DNA from: Herbinix sp.
GTDB lineage: Bacteria; Bacillota; Clostridia; Lachnospirales; Lachnospiraceae
Length of the DNA stretch: 37,742 nucleotides
Direction: 5' to 3'
Assembly: GCA_028701595.1 (NCBI GenBank)
Contig: JAQVQL010000003.1
Coordinates: forward strand, 1 to 37,742
Position numbers and translations under genes: made by a program. Each line of letters starts with the position of its first letter. Position 1 is the stretch's first letter. Shown in pieces: positions 23,931 through 31,751 of the stretch. The notes beneath the pieces are model-generated. The model ran no database searches and was not told where the DNA came from. It saw only the letters and a program-made list of their open reading frames with translations.

Positions 23931-24277
23931 AATATTTCTGAAAGGAATTATGTACCGGATTATCTGGAACAAAAGAAAATACGTAACTATGCTCAGGTGC
24001 AAAAGGCTGAAGTCCAAGGGAAACATCAGCCAATCGTTACTGAAACAGAGTACCTACGAGTTCAGAAGATGCTGGATAGTAAGAAAGCAAGCCAGGTAGC
24101 GATCGAAAGAGCTAGATGCTAATGAATCCTTCACGATACCTGATAAAAGGAGTTGTCTGCGGTGTCAGGGTAGAAGATATTGGAGAACCATTAATGCGTG
24201 AGATTAGATATTTGGATAAACTAATCGATGAGTTAGCTGAAGGAAAATCAATGGATAAGATTCTAAGGAAAGAATAA
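23931..24277 (+). pseudogene. Remnant of a large serine recombinase
   Basis: In one frame (23931-24122) the sequence encodes YVPDYLEQKKIRNYAQVQK, then EVQGKHQPIVTETEYLRVQK and MLDSKKA, which match the 'recombinase' domain of large serine integrases. The frame stops at TAA 24120-24122. In another frame (from ATG 24122) [14 protein letters not shown] follows, resembling the start of the zinc-ribbon domain, then [23 protein letters not shown] and TAA. The catalytic resolvase domain is missing. At least one frameshift and large deletions make this a fossil. The stretch 23640-23930 before it holds nothing I can identify. Confidence 0.6.
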
Positions 24278-24302
24278 TTGGAATCAAAAGGAAGTCAAGA
24301 CT

Positions 24303-25517
24303 TTACTCGTCTTGAAAAAATGCATCAAGGCCATCTGCAATTCCTTGGACAATTCTATCCTGATAGCTATCCGTTGCTAAAAGCTCGTCCTCTTTTTTAT
24401 TTGACATATAACCCATCTCAACAATTGTTACCGGTACACTACACCAGTTGATACCACTCATGGAATCCGTCTCCCAGACACCCTTATTAGTTGCTCCTGT
24501 ATGTAGCACGATATTTTCCACAATACGATCGGATAGCTTGCGATTCACCTTATACAAGCTACTATTATAGGGATTAGATTTCGTCTGGCTGATTGTCATT
24601 ACTCCGTTCACATTAGTATTATCGCTACCGTTGGCATGGATTCGCAGGAAAGCATCTGCTTCTGCCTCATTGGCTATGGCAGCCCTCTCGGAATTGGGTA
24701 TATCCACATCATGGGTTTCTCGAATCATTAGTACGTCATATCCTCTTTTTAGTAGCTCTTCTTTAAGCTTAAGAGACACAGTTAGATTCAGTTTATATTC
24801 TTCTAGGCCTGTACTGACTCCTGTAGTTCCTGCTGAAACCTTAGGCTTAGTGTCTTTAGCACCTGGTCCTATGGGTTCCTGCTCATAGTTACCCTTAGCC
24901 TGGTGGCCAGCATCTATAACAATAAGCTGACCTTCGGCTTGCTCTGAAGTAGACTCCTCAGTCTTTTCGGTAACGAGATAAGAAGCTATATAGCAGGTTG
25001 TTCCCTGATATTCTACCCTGGTCCAATCCTCGTGAAAGCCAGTTCGTTTAAGGGGAGTGATTTCTTGTAAGGTGGTGATAATCTCAGTATCTGTCCCGGC
25101 ACCCTTTCTTAAGTTGACTCCCGACTTTGATATAACTACGTCGTCCTTATCTTCATATATGAGCTCCATGATGGGCTCAAAAGAGCGAGCTTCGTTAGTG
25201 TCATCTGACTGTGTGGGCGCCTCATCTCCTTGCGCCATATCATCATAAGCGGAGTTTTCATCATTTTTAGGTGCAGGGTTTATAGCATCCCCCTTATCTA
25301 CTACTGTATTTGCATTATCTTTAGTCTCTTTGGTTATATTCTCAGCCGCGCCAGTATCTTCGAACTCTACATTACCGAGCCTTAGGTTTGAATTCTCATC
25401 TAATCTATCCCTTTGCTTATCAAGCTTTGGAAGGGCAATCATAAGGATTACCGCAAGAACAGCCATAATGCCTATAATAATAAACCTGTTTTTATACTTT
25501 TTATACTGTATTTTCAT
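24303..25517 (-). CDS. N-acetylmuramoyl-L-alanine amidase with SH3b domain, membrane anchored
   Basis: A 404-residue cell-wall hydrolase that cuts the amide between muramic acid and the stem peptide. It has a basic N-terminus and one membrane helix (11-30), an acidic low-complexity linker (35-115), an SH3b wall-binding domain (about 126-183; GVNLRKGAGTDTEII, WTRVEYQGTTCYIAS) and an Amidase_3 catalytic domain (198-400). Zinc ligands are His205 (IDAGH), Glu239 or Glu240 and His294 (RIHANG); the catalytic Glu is 367 (IVEMGYMSN). AAAGG precedes the ATG. It acts outside the cell, tethered to the membrane. It is monocistronic and unrelated to the biosynthetic cluster. Confidence 0.92.
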   Translation of the reverse strand: MKIQYKKYKNRFIIIGIMAVLAVILMIALPKLDKQRDRLDENSNLRLGNVEFEDTGAAENITKETKDNANTVVDKGDAINPAPKNDENSAYDDMAQGDEAPTQSDDTNEARSFEPIMELIYEDKDDVVISKSGVNLRKGAGTDTEIITTLQEITPLKRTGFHEDWTRVEYQGTTCYIASYLVTEKTEESTSEQAEGQLIVIDAGHQAKGNYEQEPIGPGAKDTKPKVSAGTTGVSTGLEEYKLNLTVSLKLKEELLKRGYDVLMIRETHDVDIPNSERAAIANEAEADAFLRIHANGSDNTNVNGVMTISQTKSNPYNSSLYKVNRKLSDRIVENIVLHTGATNKGVWETDSMSGINWCSVPVTIVEMGYMSNKKEDELLATDSYQDRIVQGIADGLDAFFQDE

Positions 25518-25691
25518 ATCCTTTAATATTCTCCCATATGTTCTCTGACATCTATATCTGATTTCTGACTAGATAGAAATAGGTTGTTTATATTGATAAT
25601 AACATATTATCACATTTTATAGGGTAAAAGTGACAAACTTGTGTTGATTTATATTGGATTGTAATTTAATATACAAATAAGTGAATTGCAT

Positions 25692-25716
25692 ATCAGTGGT
25701 TGCATAAATGCAACTG
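25692..25716. promoter_or_regulatory. Dyad operator candidate upstream of the XRE-DUF5680 gene
   Basis: GTTGCAT (25699-25705) and ATGCAAC (25708-25714) are perfect arms around AA. The symmetry extends outward through ATCAG and CTGAT with a 3-nt bulge on the left. It lies about 35 nt before the likely -10 box and is a natural binding site for the HTH protein encoded just downstream. Confidence 0.5.
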
Positions 25717-25744
25717 ATAGATAATGGTATGGTATATATAGGCC

Positions 25745-25753
25745 TGATATAAT
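25745..25753 (+). promoter_or_regulatory. Extended -10 promoter
   Basis: TGATATAAT contains a consensus TATAAT (25748-25753) preceded by TG at the extended -10 position. No good -35 box is seen. The start codon of the XRE-DUF5680 gene follows about 30 nt later with GGGAGG as ribosome site. Confidence 0.5.
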
Positions 25754-25784
25754 TATAGATATAATCGTCAGGGAGGTAGTAATT

Positions 25785-26459
25785 ATGATTTTTTCAGAAA
25801 AACTTGTACTTATTAGGAAAAACAAAGGCTATTCACAGGAGGAGCTGGCAGAAGCGCTTGATGTATCACGTCAGGCTATTGCAAAATGGGAAAGCGGACA
25901 AAGCTATCCGGAGATTTTTAACCTTATTGCGCTTAGTAGCTTGTTTAATGTAACAATCGATTATCTGGTTAAGGATAAGGATGGTTGTATGCTAAAGCCA
26001 ATTGAACAGAATTCTTATGTTATCGATGAACTGAGAGAATTTCTGTTAAAGGCTAAGAATAAAACCTATGCTGGAAAGGGTGCCGAGAGCTCGCCCTCAA
26101 GACCGCTTTCACATGACTTCAGATATGAGGAGAATGACTTGCTTTATATTGACACTTATCTCGGGGGAGAGTGTTTCTCGGGAGAAGAGGCCGTATGGAA
26201 AGATAGTGTTCCAATCTGGGCAATGAATTACAGTGGAAGAGTTATAGGAGAGAATTTTAGCGGAGATTTTCTAAAGTCAGCATTAAGAGAGGTTCCATAT
26301 GACAAACCATATCGAGGTCCTTCATATTTTCAGGATGGAGATTATGTGTATGTTTGTAAGGTTGATGGCACGTTTGAGTGGTATCAGGGATATGAAGAGA
26401 TAATGTATCAGGATGTAAAAATCTATGAGTGTTTTTTCCATGGTGGAAAAATAAAATAG
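25785..26459 (+). CDS. XRE-family regulator with C-terminal DUF5680 domain
   Basis: A 224-residue protein with an N-terminal HTH_3 domain (LVLIRKNKGYSQEELAEAL, VSRQAIAKWESGQSYPE, FNVTIDYLV) and a C-terminal DUF5680 domain (about 82-224; FLLKAKNKTYAGKG, RPLSHDFRYEEND, LYIDTYLGGECFSGEEA, WAMNYSGRV, GPSYFQDGDYVY, WYQGYEEI, CFFHGG). The C-terminal domain is a conserved sensor-like module of unknown ligand. The DNA-binding part probably acts on the dyad in front of the gene. The next gene, a small membrane protein, starts 32 nt later on the same strand and is likely its operon partner. Confidence 0.9.
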   Translation: MIFSEKLVLIRKNKGYSQEELAEALDVSRQAIAKWESGQSYPEIFNLIALSSLFNVTIDYLVKDKDGCMLKPIEQNSYVIDELREFLLKAKNKTYAGKGAESSPSRPLSHDFRYEENDLLYIDTYLGGECFSGEEAVWKDSVPIWAMNYSGRVIGENFSGDFLKSALREVPYDKPYRGPSYFQDGDYVYVCKVDGTFEWYQGYEEIMYQDVKIYECFFHGGKIK

Positions 26460-26491
26460 GCAATAGAGCCTATAGCTGAAGGGAGCTTTTA

Positions 26492-26797
26492 ATGGTGTCA
26501 AAAAGACATAGGAAAATAATTGTTGCATTAACGATTATTACAACTATAATTACAATAGTTAGTGCCTCATGGGAATTTATAATGCGTATCTATATACAAT
26601 ATAGATTTCAAATTAGTAGAGACAATTATAACAGTTCAAGCTCAATAGGAATTATCGGTGGAGCAGATGGACCTACAGCTATATTTCTTAGTGGCAAACA
26701 ATATTCAAGCATAGTAACTTTAGTATTTGCGCTTTTATCAGCCCTAGGTATTATATATCTAATTCTTACAAGTAAGAGGAACTGTAGGCAAAAATGA
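26492..26797 (+). CDS. Small membrane protein with the GGADGPT motif of Na+-pump decarboxylase beta subunits
   Basis: A 101-residue protein with two hydrophobic helices (about 9-30 and 73-93), a basic N-terminus, and between them SIGIIGGADGPTAIFLSG (51-68). The same GIIGGADGPT block is a hallmark of oxaloacetate, methylmalonyl-CoA and glutaconyl-CoA decarboxylase beta subunits, where its Asp lies in the Na+ path, but those proteins are about 370-430 residues with nine or more helices. Here only the motif and its flanks are present. GGGAG precedes the ATG. It follows the XRE-DUF5680 gene. It cannot be a decarboxylase subunit as such; function unknown. It is intact and has its own start, so it is not simply a fragment. 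Confidence 0.8.
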   Translation: MVSKRHRKIIVALTIITTIITIVSASWEFIMRIYIQYRFQISRDNYNSSSSIGIIGGADGPTAIFLSGKQYSSIVTLVFALLSALGIIYLILTSKRNCRQK

Positions 26798-26857
26798 TAA
26801 AGAAGCGCGTTTAAAATGGTAATATATAATTGTTTATATTCTTATTGACGTGCTGCA

Positions 26858-26906
26858 AATTAACACGTTAATTAGCCTTGATATTTATAGCGTGATAATC
26901 TATAAT
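26858..26906 (+). promoter_or_regulatory. Promoter and operator of the toxin-antitoxin pair
   Basis: TTGATA (26878-26883), 17 nt, TATAAT (26901-26906). Just upstream is a perfect dyad, AATTAAC (26858-26864) and GTTAATT (26867-26873) around AC, a likely binding site for the antitoxin. A weaker second promoter (TTGACG at 26845-26850) would be covered by the same dyad. Confidence 0.65.
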
Positions 26907-26929
26907 TATGGTATAAGGAGATGATGATT

Positions 26930-27175
26930 ATGCCAAATATTAAGCCTGTTTCAGATTTAAGGAATTATACAGATGTACTCAATGAAGTTAGAGAAGATAG
27001 TCCGGTTTATTTAACCAGAAATGGCAGAGGCGAATATGCAATTATCAAATTAAAGGAACTTGATAGATTGAAGGCGACAATACGCTTGCTTTCCAATCTG
27101 GAAGAGGGCGAGAAATCTGCTAGAGAAAAAGGGTGGCTTTCTGCACAGGATGTTGAAGCTAAACTGGGATTATAA
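26930..27175 (+). CDS. Phd/YefM-family antitoxin
   Basis: An 81-residue protein, MPNIKPVSDLRNYTDVL, with the Phd/YefM N-terminal DNA-binding fold (SPVYLTRNGRGEYAIIKLKEL) and a charged C-terminal toxin-binding tail. Upstream in-frame ATGs exist at 26921 and 26924, but AAGGAG ends at 26920, directly against them; ATG 26930 has the proper 9-nt spacing. The toxin gene starts 2 nt after its stop. It should repress its own promoter through the dyad at 26858-26873. Confidence 0.88.
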   Translation: MPNIKPVSDLRNYTDVLNEVREDSPVYLTRNGRGEYAIIKLKELDRLKATIRLLSNLEEGEKSAREKGWLSAQDVEAKLGL

Positions 27176-27177
27176 AT

Positions 27178-27496
27178 ATGGCAAACATTGAATATTCACC
27201 TAAAGCACTAGAGGATTTACAATCTTTACGTGATTATATTACTGAAAATTGGGGAGAGTCTGTCTCGGAGAGAATATTAAGAAAGATTATTTTGGATATT
27301 AGAAGATTGGAGAAGTATCCGTTATTAAGGGTGAATTTATCTAAGCAAATAGATACCCCAACAGATTATCACTATATATATAGAAAAGAATTATGTTTTC
27401 TACCATTTAGAACTTGATAAAATTAGGATTGTACGTATTCTAAATGAGCAGCAGGATTATATGATGCAATTATTTGGAATAAATTCAGAATCTTAA
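27178..27496 (+). pseudogene. RelE/ParE-family toxin gene with a frameshift
   Basis: The first 79 codons encode a RelE/ParE-type toxin (IEYSPKALEDLQSLRDYI, RLEKYPLLRVNL, TDYHYIYRKE) but the frame ends early at 27415-27417. From about 27385 the +1 frame supplies the missing end: YVFYHLELDKIRIVRILNEQ then DYMMQLFG and TAA at 27494-27496, a normal RelE/ParE C-terminus. One extra base in AGAAAAGAATTATG accounts for the shift. The truncated product lacks the last beta strands and catalytic end, so it is probably inactive unless the extra base is a sequencing error. Confidence 0.85.
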
Positions 27497-27515
27497 GAAT
27501 AATAAAAACTTTAGT

Positions 27516-27559
27516 AAAGACCATTGTGAAGCAAAGGACGATTACAAGGGTCTTTTTTT
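27516..27559 (+). terminator. Intrinsic terminator of the toxin-antitoxin operon
   Basis: AAAGACC (27516-27522) and GGTCTTT (27549-27555) pair, extended inside by TTGT/ACAA after one mismatch, and four further T follow. It starts about 20 nt after the restored toxin stop. The group II intron piece begins 2 nt after the T-run. Confidence 0.7.
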
Positions 27560-27560
27560 C

Positions 27561-27735
27561 GTGCGCCCGGCATGGGCGCAATCTAACGGGTGAAAGTCCC
27601 GAAACCGCGCGGTAGTGAGAAGGTTATAGTTGAACACCAAGGGTGTCGTCGGTGACGGTGAATCGAAGGTACGGGCAAACCTCTGGGCTGACAAACATAG
27701 TCTCAGTAGGAGGCTAGTAGGCTTTCTATGTAAAA
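27561..27735 (+). ncRNA. Truncated 5' part of a group II intron
   Basis: GTGCGCCCGGCATGGGCGC at 27561 is the classic 5' end of a bacterial group II intron, followed by the domain I pieces GGGTGAAAGTCCCGA, CCAAGGGTGTC and GGTGACGGTGAATC and GGGCAAACCTCTGGGCTGA. No reverse transcriptase gene and no domain V hairpin follow before the MATE gene, so it is a fragment of well under 200 nt. The position, directly after a terminator T-run, fits the insertion preference of class C introns. The right end is not sharp; 27736-27915 is AT-rich with no gene. Confidence 0.75.
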
Positions 27736-27915
27736 CTCTATTAGAAACCTATAATAACAAGTAATGGTACTGTATTATTATGTATATATTTTATTCTTGT
27801 TGAGTTTAAATCTAATTCATAGTAGAATGATAGGGTATCTTTTTGTTGATATTATTATTTGTATACTTTGTATTTTGTAAAGCTAATCATAAGAACATAA
27901 AGCGAGGGAAAAATA

Positions 27916-29265
27916 TTGAATCTGGGAACTGAAAGGATATCAAAGCTTCTATGGCAGCTTAGTATACCGGCAATCCTTGGGATGCTCAGCAGTGCGATTT
28001 TTAATATTGTAGACAGAATCTATGTAGGTAGAATCAGCTCCTATGCCTTAACCGCAGTGGGAATTACCATGCCTGTTCAAATCATACAGATGGCCTTTAT
28101 ATTATTAGTGGGGGTTGGAACCTCTGCTCTGATTTCTATAAGGCTCGGCGAAGGTAAGAAGGATGAAGCTGAGGATATTTTATTTCTTGCATTAAAATAT
28201 ATAATAATTTTTTTAATTTCCTTTACTATATTATTTATAATATTTTTAGACCCAATACTGAGTGTTCTGTCTATATCTGATAATGTATTACCCTATGCAA
28301 AGGAATATATAGTAATCATAATTGTGGGTTCCATAATAGGTATTCCAGGATATTGCTTAAACAATTCCTTACGCTCTATAGGCAAAGCGGGAGTATCCAT
28401 GAAGATTATTATCATTACATCTGTAATGAACATAATATTGGATCCACTGTTTATATTTGTTTTTAAGATGGGAATAGCGGGTGCGGCTATTGCTACAGTT
28501 ATCTCCCAGACCACTTTGACAGTATATGTGATTTATGCATTTATTAAGAGAAGGGATTTTGTAATTAATTTAAAGCTAAGGAAAATTAGCAGTGAGTTAA
28601 GCTTACTTGGTAAAAGCCTAAAGCTGGGTATGCCATCCTTTTATATTCAGATATTAGCTGCTGCTGTAAATCTCTTTATAAATAGGAATTTACTTAAGTA
28701 TGGTACTGATCTTGATATTGCGTCTATAACGATAATGGCTTCCATATATAGCTTTTATCATATGATAGTCATAGGGATTGTTCAGGGCAATAATTCCATA
28801 TGCGGCTATAATTGGGGATCAAAACAATATGATAGGGTACGAAAGTCCCTGGAGCTAGCCTTGTTTTATTCTTTTTTGCTATCAGTATTATTGTTTATAA
28901 TAATATTACTGTTTCCACAGTTATTGGTATCTATATTCACAGATGATAAAGCTCTGATAGAGATTACATCGGCAGGTATTAGATTTCATCTGTGTATGCT
29001 TCCGATTGTAGGACCTCTGACTGTAAGCTCGCAATACTTCCAGGTTGTTGATAAGACTAAGCTTAGCAGTATATTGGCTTTCTTAAGATATGGAATAATA
29101 ATTGTTCCTGCAATACTTATATTGGCCCCAAGACTGGGAATAAGGGGAATATATATAAGTAATGCTCTATCTGATGGTATTACGGGTCTAGTTTCAATTA
29201 TTTATATTATTTTAGAGCTTAATATATTAAAGAGAATGGGTTCGGTTATAACGTACAATAAGTAA
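27916..29265 (+). CDS. MATE-family multidrug/organic cation exporter
   Basis: A 449-residue protein with twelve hydrophobic segments in two six-helix halves. Family features include the start LLWQLSIPAILGMLSSAIFNIVDRIYVGR-like block (early IP..L, NxxD at helix 1-2), NNSLRSIGKAG, MASIYSFYHMIVIG, GNNSICGYNWGSKQYDRV (second-half signature) and the C-terminal RYGIIIVPAILIL. The start is TTG with CGAGGG about 9 nt upstream. It exports drugs or metabolites using a Na+ or H+ gradient. A weak promoter, TTGATA-N17-TGTATT at 27846-27874, may drive it. Substrate unknown. Confidence 0.92.
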   Translation: MNLGTERISKLLWQLSIPAILGMLSSAIFNIVDRIYVGRISSYALTAVGITMPVQIIQMAFILLVGVGTSALISIRLGEGKKDEAEDILFLALKYIIIFLISFTILFIIFLDPILSVLSISDNVLPYAKEYIVIIIVGSIIGIPGYCLNNSLRSIGKAGVSMKIIIITSVMNIILDPLFIFVFKMGIAGAAIATVISQTTLTVYVIYAFIKRRDFVINLKLRKISSELSLLGKSLKLGMPSFYIQILAAAVNLFINRNLLKYGTDLDIASITIMASIYSFYHMIVIGIVQGNNSICGYNWGSKQYDRVRKSLELALFYSFLLSVLLFIIILLFPQLLVSIFTDDKALIEITSAGIRFHLCMLPIVGPLTVSSQYFQVVDKTKLSSILAFLRYGIIIVPAILILAPRLGIRGIYISNALSDGITGLVSIIYIILELNILKRMGSVITYNK

Positions 29266-29351
29266 GAAAGAATTAAATTGGATATTTGCGTATTGCAATT
29301 AATTAGTGTAGAATACTAATACTCATATTAGCATAATTAAGGAGACAAAGA

Positions 29352-29837
29352 GTGGAGATAAGACAGACTATAATAGAGGATTTGGATAAGGTCATGGAGA
29401 TATATGATGATGCCAGAAACCATATGAGAGAGAATGGTAACCCCAACCAATGGGGAGGCGGTTATCCGAACATTGAATTAATTAAGCAAGACATATATGA
29501 TGAAAAAAGTTATGTATGTGTGGAAGATAATCAGATTCTAGCTGTTTTCTATTTTAATATTGGATCTGATCCTACTTATCTTAATATATACCAAGGCAGT
29601 TGGATTAATGATGATCCATATGGTGTGGTTCATAGGATAGCATCCGGCAACCGTAAGAAGGGTGTTGCCTCATTTTGTCTGAGTTGGTGCCTTGATAAGT
29701 GGCCTAATATCCGAATTGATACTCACGAGGATAATATAATCATGCAAAACTTCCTTACTAAGAACGGATTTAATAAATGCGGGATTATTTATCTTGAGGA
29801 CGGTGCAGAGAGAATAGCTTATCAAAAAGTTAAATAG
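29352..29837 (+). CDS. GNAT-family N-acetyltransferase
   Basis: A 161-residue acetyltransferase. It opens with IRQTIIEDLDKVMEIYDDAR and has the NGNPNQWGGGYP segment common in this GNAT subgroup, then the acetyl-CoA region around HRIASGNRKKGVASFCL and the C-terminal NFLTKNGFNKCGIIYL strand. The start is GTG with GGAG 7 nt before it. The substrate cannot be told from sequence. It stands alone between the MATE exporter and the peptide importer. Confidence 0.88.
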   Translation: MEIRQTIIEDLDKVMEIYDDARNHMRENGNPNQWGGGYPNIELIKQDIYDEKSYVCVEDNQILAVFYFNIGSDPTYLNIYQGSWINDDPYGVVHRIASGNRKKGVASFCLSWCLDKWPNIRIDTHEDNIIMQNFLTKNGFNKCGIIYLEDGAERIAYQKVK

Positions 29838-29914
29838 TTATTAGTAATCAATTGACAAATGTTATTAGTAACTATATTATAGTATGCATATCAAAATAGT
29901 ATGGAAACATACTA
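29837..29914 (+). promoter_or_regulatory. Promoter, direct repeats and leader hairpin of the peptide importer operon
   Basis: TTGACA (29852-29857), 17 nt, TATTAT (29875-29880). Two identical copies of GTTATTAGTAA (29837-29847 and 29861-29871) flank the -35 box, 24 bp apart, as expected for an operator. Downstream in the leader, TAGTATG and CATACTA (29897-29914) form a perfect 7-bp stem capped by GAAA. Confidence 0.6.
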
Positions 29915-29992
29915 AAAACAGAGATGCTAAAGATATTTCAATATATAGTAATAAACATTATAATTAACAAATAGAAAAGGAACGGTGATTTT

Positions 29993-31663
29993 ATGAAAAA
30001 GACAGGAAAGCTTATATTAGTTATGCTATTTACATTAATAATCTCGGCATCATTAATCGCATGCTCTAAAGATGACACGAATAATGACACGAATAATGAT
30101 ACGAATAATTCTTCCGATAAAGATATAACAGAAGGGAATAAGGACAAAAGCTCGAATGATATTGTTAACGTCGGTGTTACAGATTCACTTAGCTCTGTAA
30201 ATCCTCTTTTGCAGGATGGTACAGAGGTAGTTAAATATACTACATCATTAGCGTTTTTACCACTAATGGAGCTTAACCATGACTTAGAATTCGTAAGTCA
30301 GCTAGCAAAAGAGATAACTACAGAGGATAATAAGACATTTACCATTCATTTAGATGAGAATGCAGTTTGGTCCGATGGTGAGCCAGTTACCTCAGAGGAT
30401 GTAGTTTTTACTTATTTACTTTGGACCAGCCCTGAAATAGGAAGCGTAGGAATGTCTATGGAGAAGATAGTAGGAACCGGAGATGACGGATATGCCGAGC
30501 AGGGTGCAACATCAGTCAGCGGAGTTGTTGCTGTTGATGAGCATACAGTACAGATAAGCACAAAGACCGAGATGGCATTACATTCCTTCACGAATATCTT
30601 TGGTCGTTATATTCTCACATTGCCTGAGCATGTTCTTAGGGATGTACCTAGGTCAGACCTTTTATCCTATGACTGGTTTAATGCTCCAACTGTAATAAGC
30701 GGACCATATTTTATTAAGGATGTGGATTTAAATCATTATGTTACACTTGAAGCTAATGAGAACTTCTTTATGGGAGCGCCCAAAATTAAGAATCTAAATA
30801 TAAAGGTTGTTACGGCGAGCCAGCTGCTTGCTGGACTTAGATCGGGTGAAATTGATCTTGTACAGCAGACTACCGGTGCAGTTTTACAGGAGGATTATGA
30901 TTCTGTAAGAGCGCTTGATGGAATCACTGTCTATGACGGAACACCGGTAACAAATCAGTCTATTTTCTTTAATACTGAGCGGGTTACTGATGCAAGAATT
31001 CGACAAGCGATTTTATACGGAATTGATCGTCAAACGATACTGAAGGATTTAATGAAAGGACAGGGAGAGGTAGTAGAAGCCTTCTTAGCCAGTGCAGGTC
31101 CCTTCTATGATGATGTGACCCCAATAGCTTATAATCCAGATAGGGCTATAGAGCTTCTTAATGAGGCAGAGGCAGACGGCTGGGATAAAACGACACAGTA
31201 TACCTTCTATGTGAATAGCGGTGATACAACATTTGTACAGATAGCTAGCTTTATTGCAGCAAAGCTTGGAGAAATTGGACTTAATATCAAGATCAATACA
31301 GTAGACATTGCATCTTTGCTCTCAATAGCAGGAACAGGTGAATTTGATTTATTGGCGGTACAATATACCTATACTCCTGTGGATCCTTATACGGATATTA
31401 GTTGGTTACTATCAAAGGGTGGTTGGACCAGATATTATAATGATGATATCGTACAAGCTCTTGATATGACACAGAAAATAACTAACATGGATGAAATTAT
31501 AAAGCAATACCGCATAATTACTGACATAACTCAACAAGAGGTTCCTATGATATCTGCATATATTATCAGTGCCATCGGAGCGGTTAATAACCGTCTTGGG
31601 AACGCTGTGCCTGATGTATATGGAACATTTATAAATGTCCATGAATGGGAAGTTGCAAAATAG
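29993..31663 (+). CDS. Peptide/oligopeptide ABC transporter substrate-binding lipoprotein (SBP family 5)
   Basis: A 556-residue exported lipoprotein: basic start, hydrophobic core and lipobox SLIAC with Cys24 as the lipidated residue, then an acidic-polar linker with three DTNN repeats. The SBP_5 domain follows (PLMELNHDLEFVSQLAKEI, FTIHLDENAVWSDGEPVTSEDVVF, IRQAILYGIDRQTIL, PDRAIELLNEAE). It captures peptides or similar ligands outside the cell and hands them to the permeases encoded downstream. AAAGGAA precedes the ATG. First gene of a five-gene operon. The exact ligand cannot be told. Confidence 0.93.
   Translation: MKKTGKLILVMLFTLIISASLIACSKDDTNNDTNNDTNNSSDKDITEGNKDKSSNDIVNVGVTDSLSSVNPLLQDGTEVVKYTTSLAFLPLMELNHDLEFVSQLAKEITTEDNKTFTIHLDENAVWSDGEPVTSEDVVFTYLLWTSPEIGSVGMSMEKIVGTGDDGYAEQGATSVSGVVAVDEHTVQISTKTEMALHSFTNIFGRYILTLPEHVLRDVPRSDLLSYDWFNAPTVISGPYFIKDVDLNHYVTLEANENFFMGAPKIKNLNIKVVTASQLLAGLRSGEIDLVQQTTGAVLQEDYDSVRALDGITVYDGTPVTNQSIFFNTERVTDARIRQAILYGIDRQTILKDLMKGQGEVVEAFLASAGPFYDDVTPIAYNPDRAIELLNEAEADGWDKTTQYTFYVNSGDTTFVQIASFIAAKLGEIGLNIKINTVDIASLLSIAGTGEFDLLAVQYTYTPVDPYTDISWLLSKGGWTRYYNDDIVQALDMTQKITNMDEIIKQYRIITDITQQEVPMISAYIISAIGAVNNRLGNAVPDVYGTFINVHEWEVAK
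30073..30108 (+). repeat. Three 12-bp tandem repeats in the lipoprotein linker
   Basis: Three copies of a 12-bp unit (TGACACGAATAA, the third with one change) encode DTNN repeats just after the lipobox. Copy number could vary between strains. Confidence 0.75.
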
Positions 31664-31751
31664 ATTAGAAAGTATAATGTTATAATTTTTGAGGAGGAAA
31701 AACCTCCGTTATATACAGTACAAAAGTAATAAGTTTTTTAGGAGGTTTAGG

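Noticed and set aside
23740-24099. A 119-codon plus-strand open frame
   Set aside because: Its product resembles nothing and it overlaps the serine recombinase remnant, which is recognisable in another frame.
27561-27735. A riboswitch or other structured RNA ahead of the MATE gene
   Set aside because: The sequence matches the group II intron 5' end closely, and its position after a T-run fits intron insertion.
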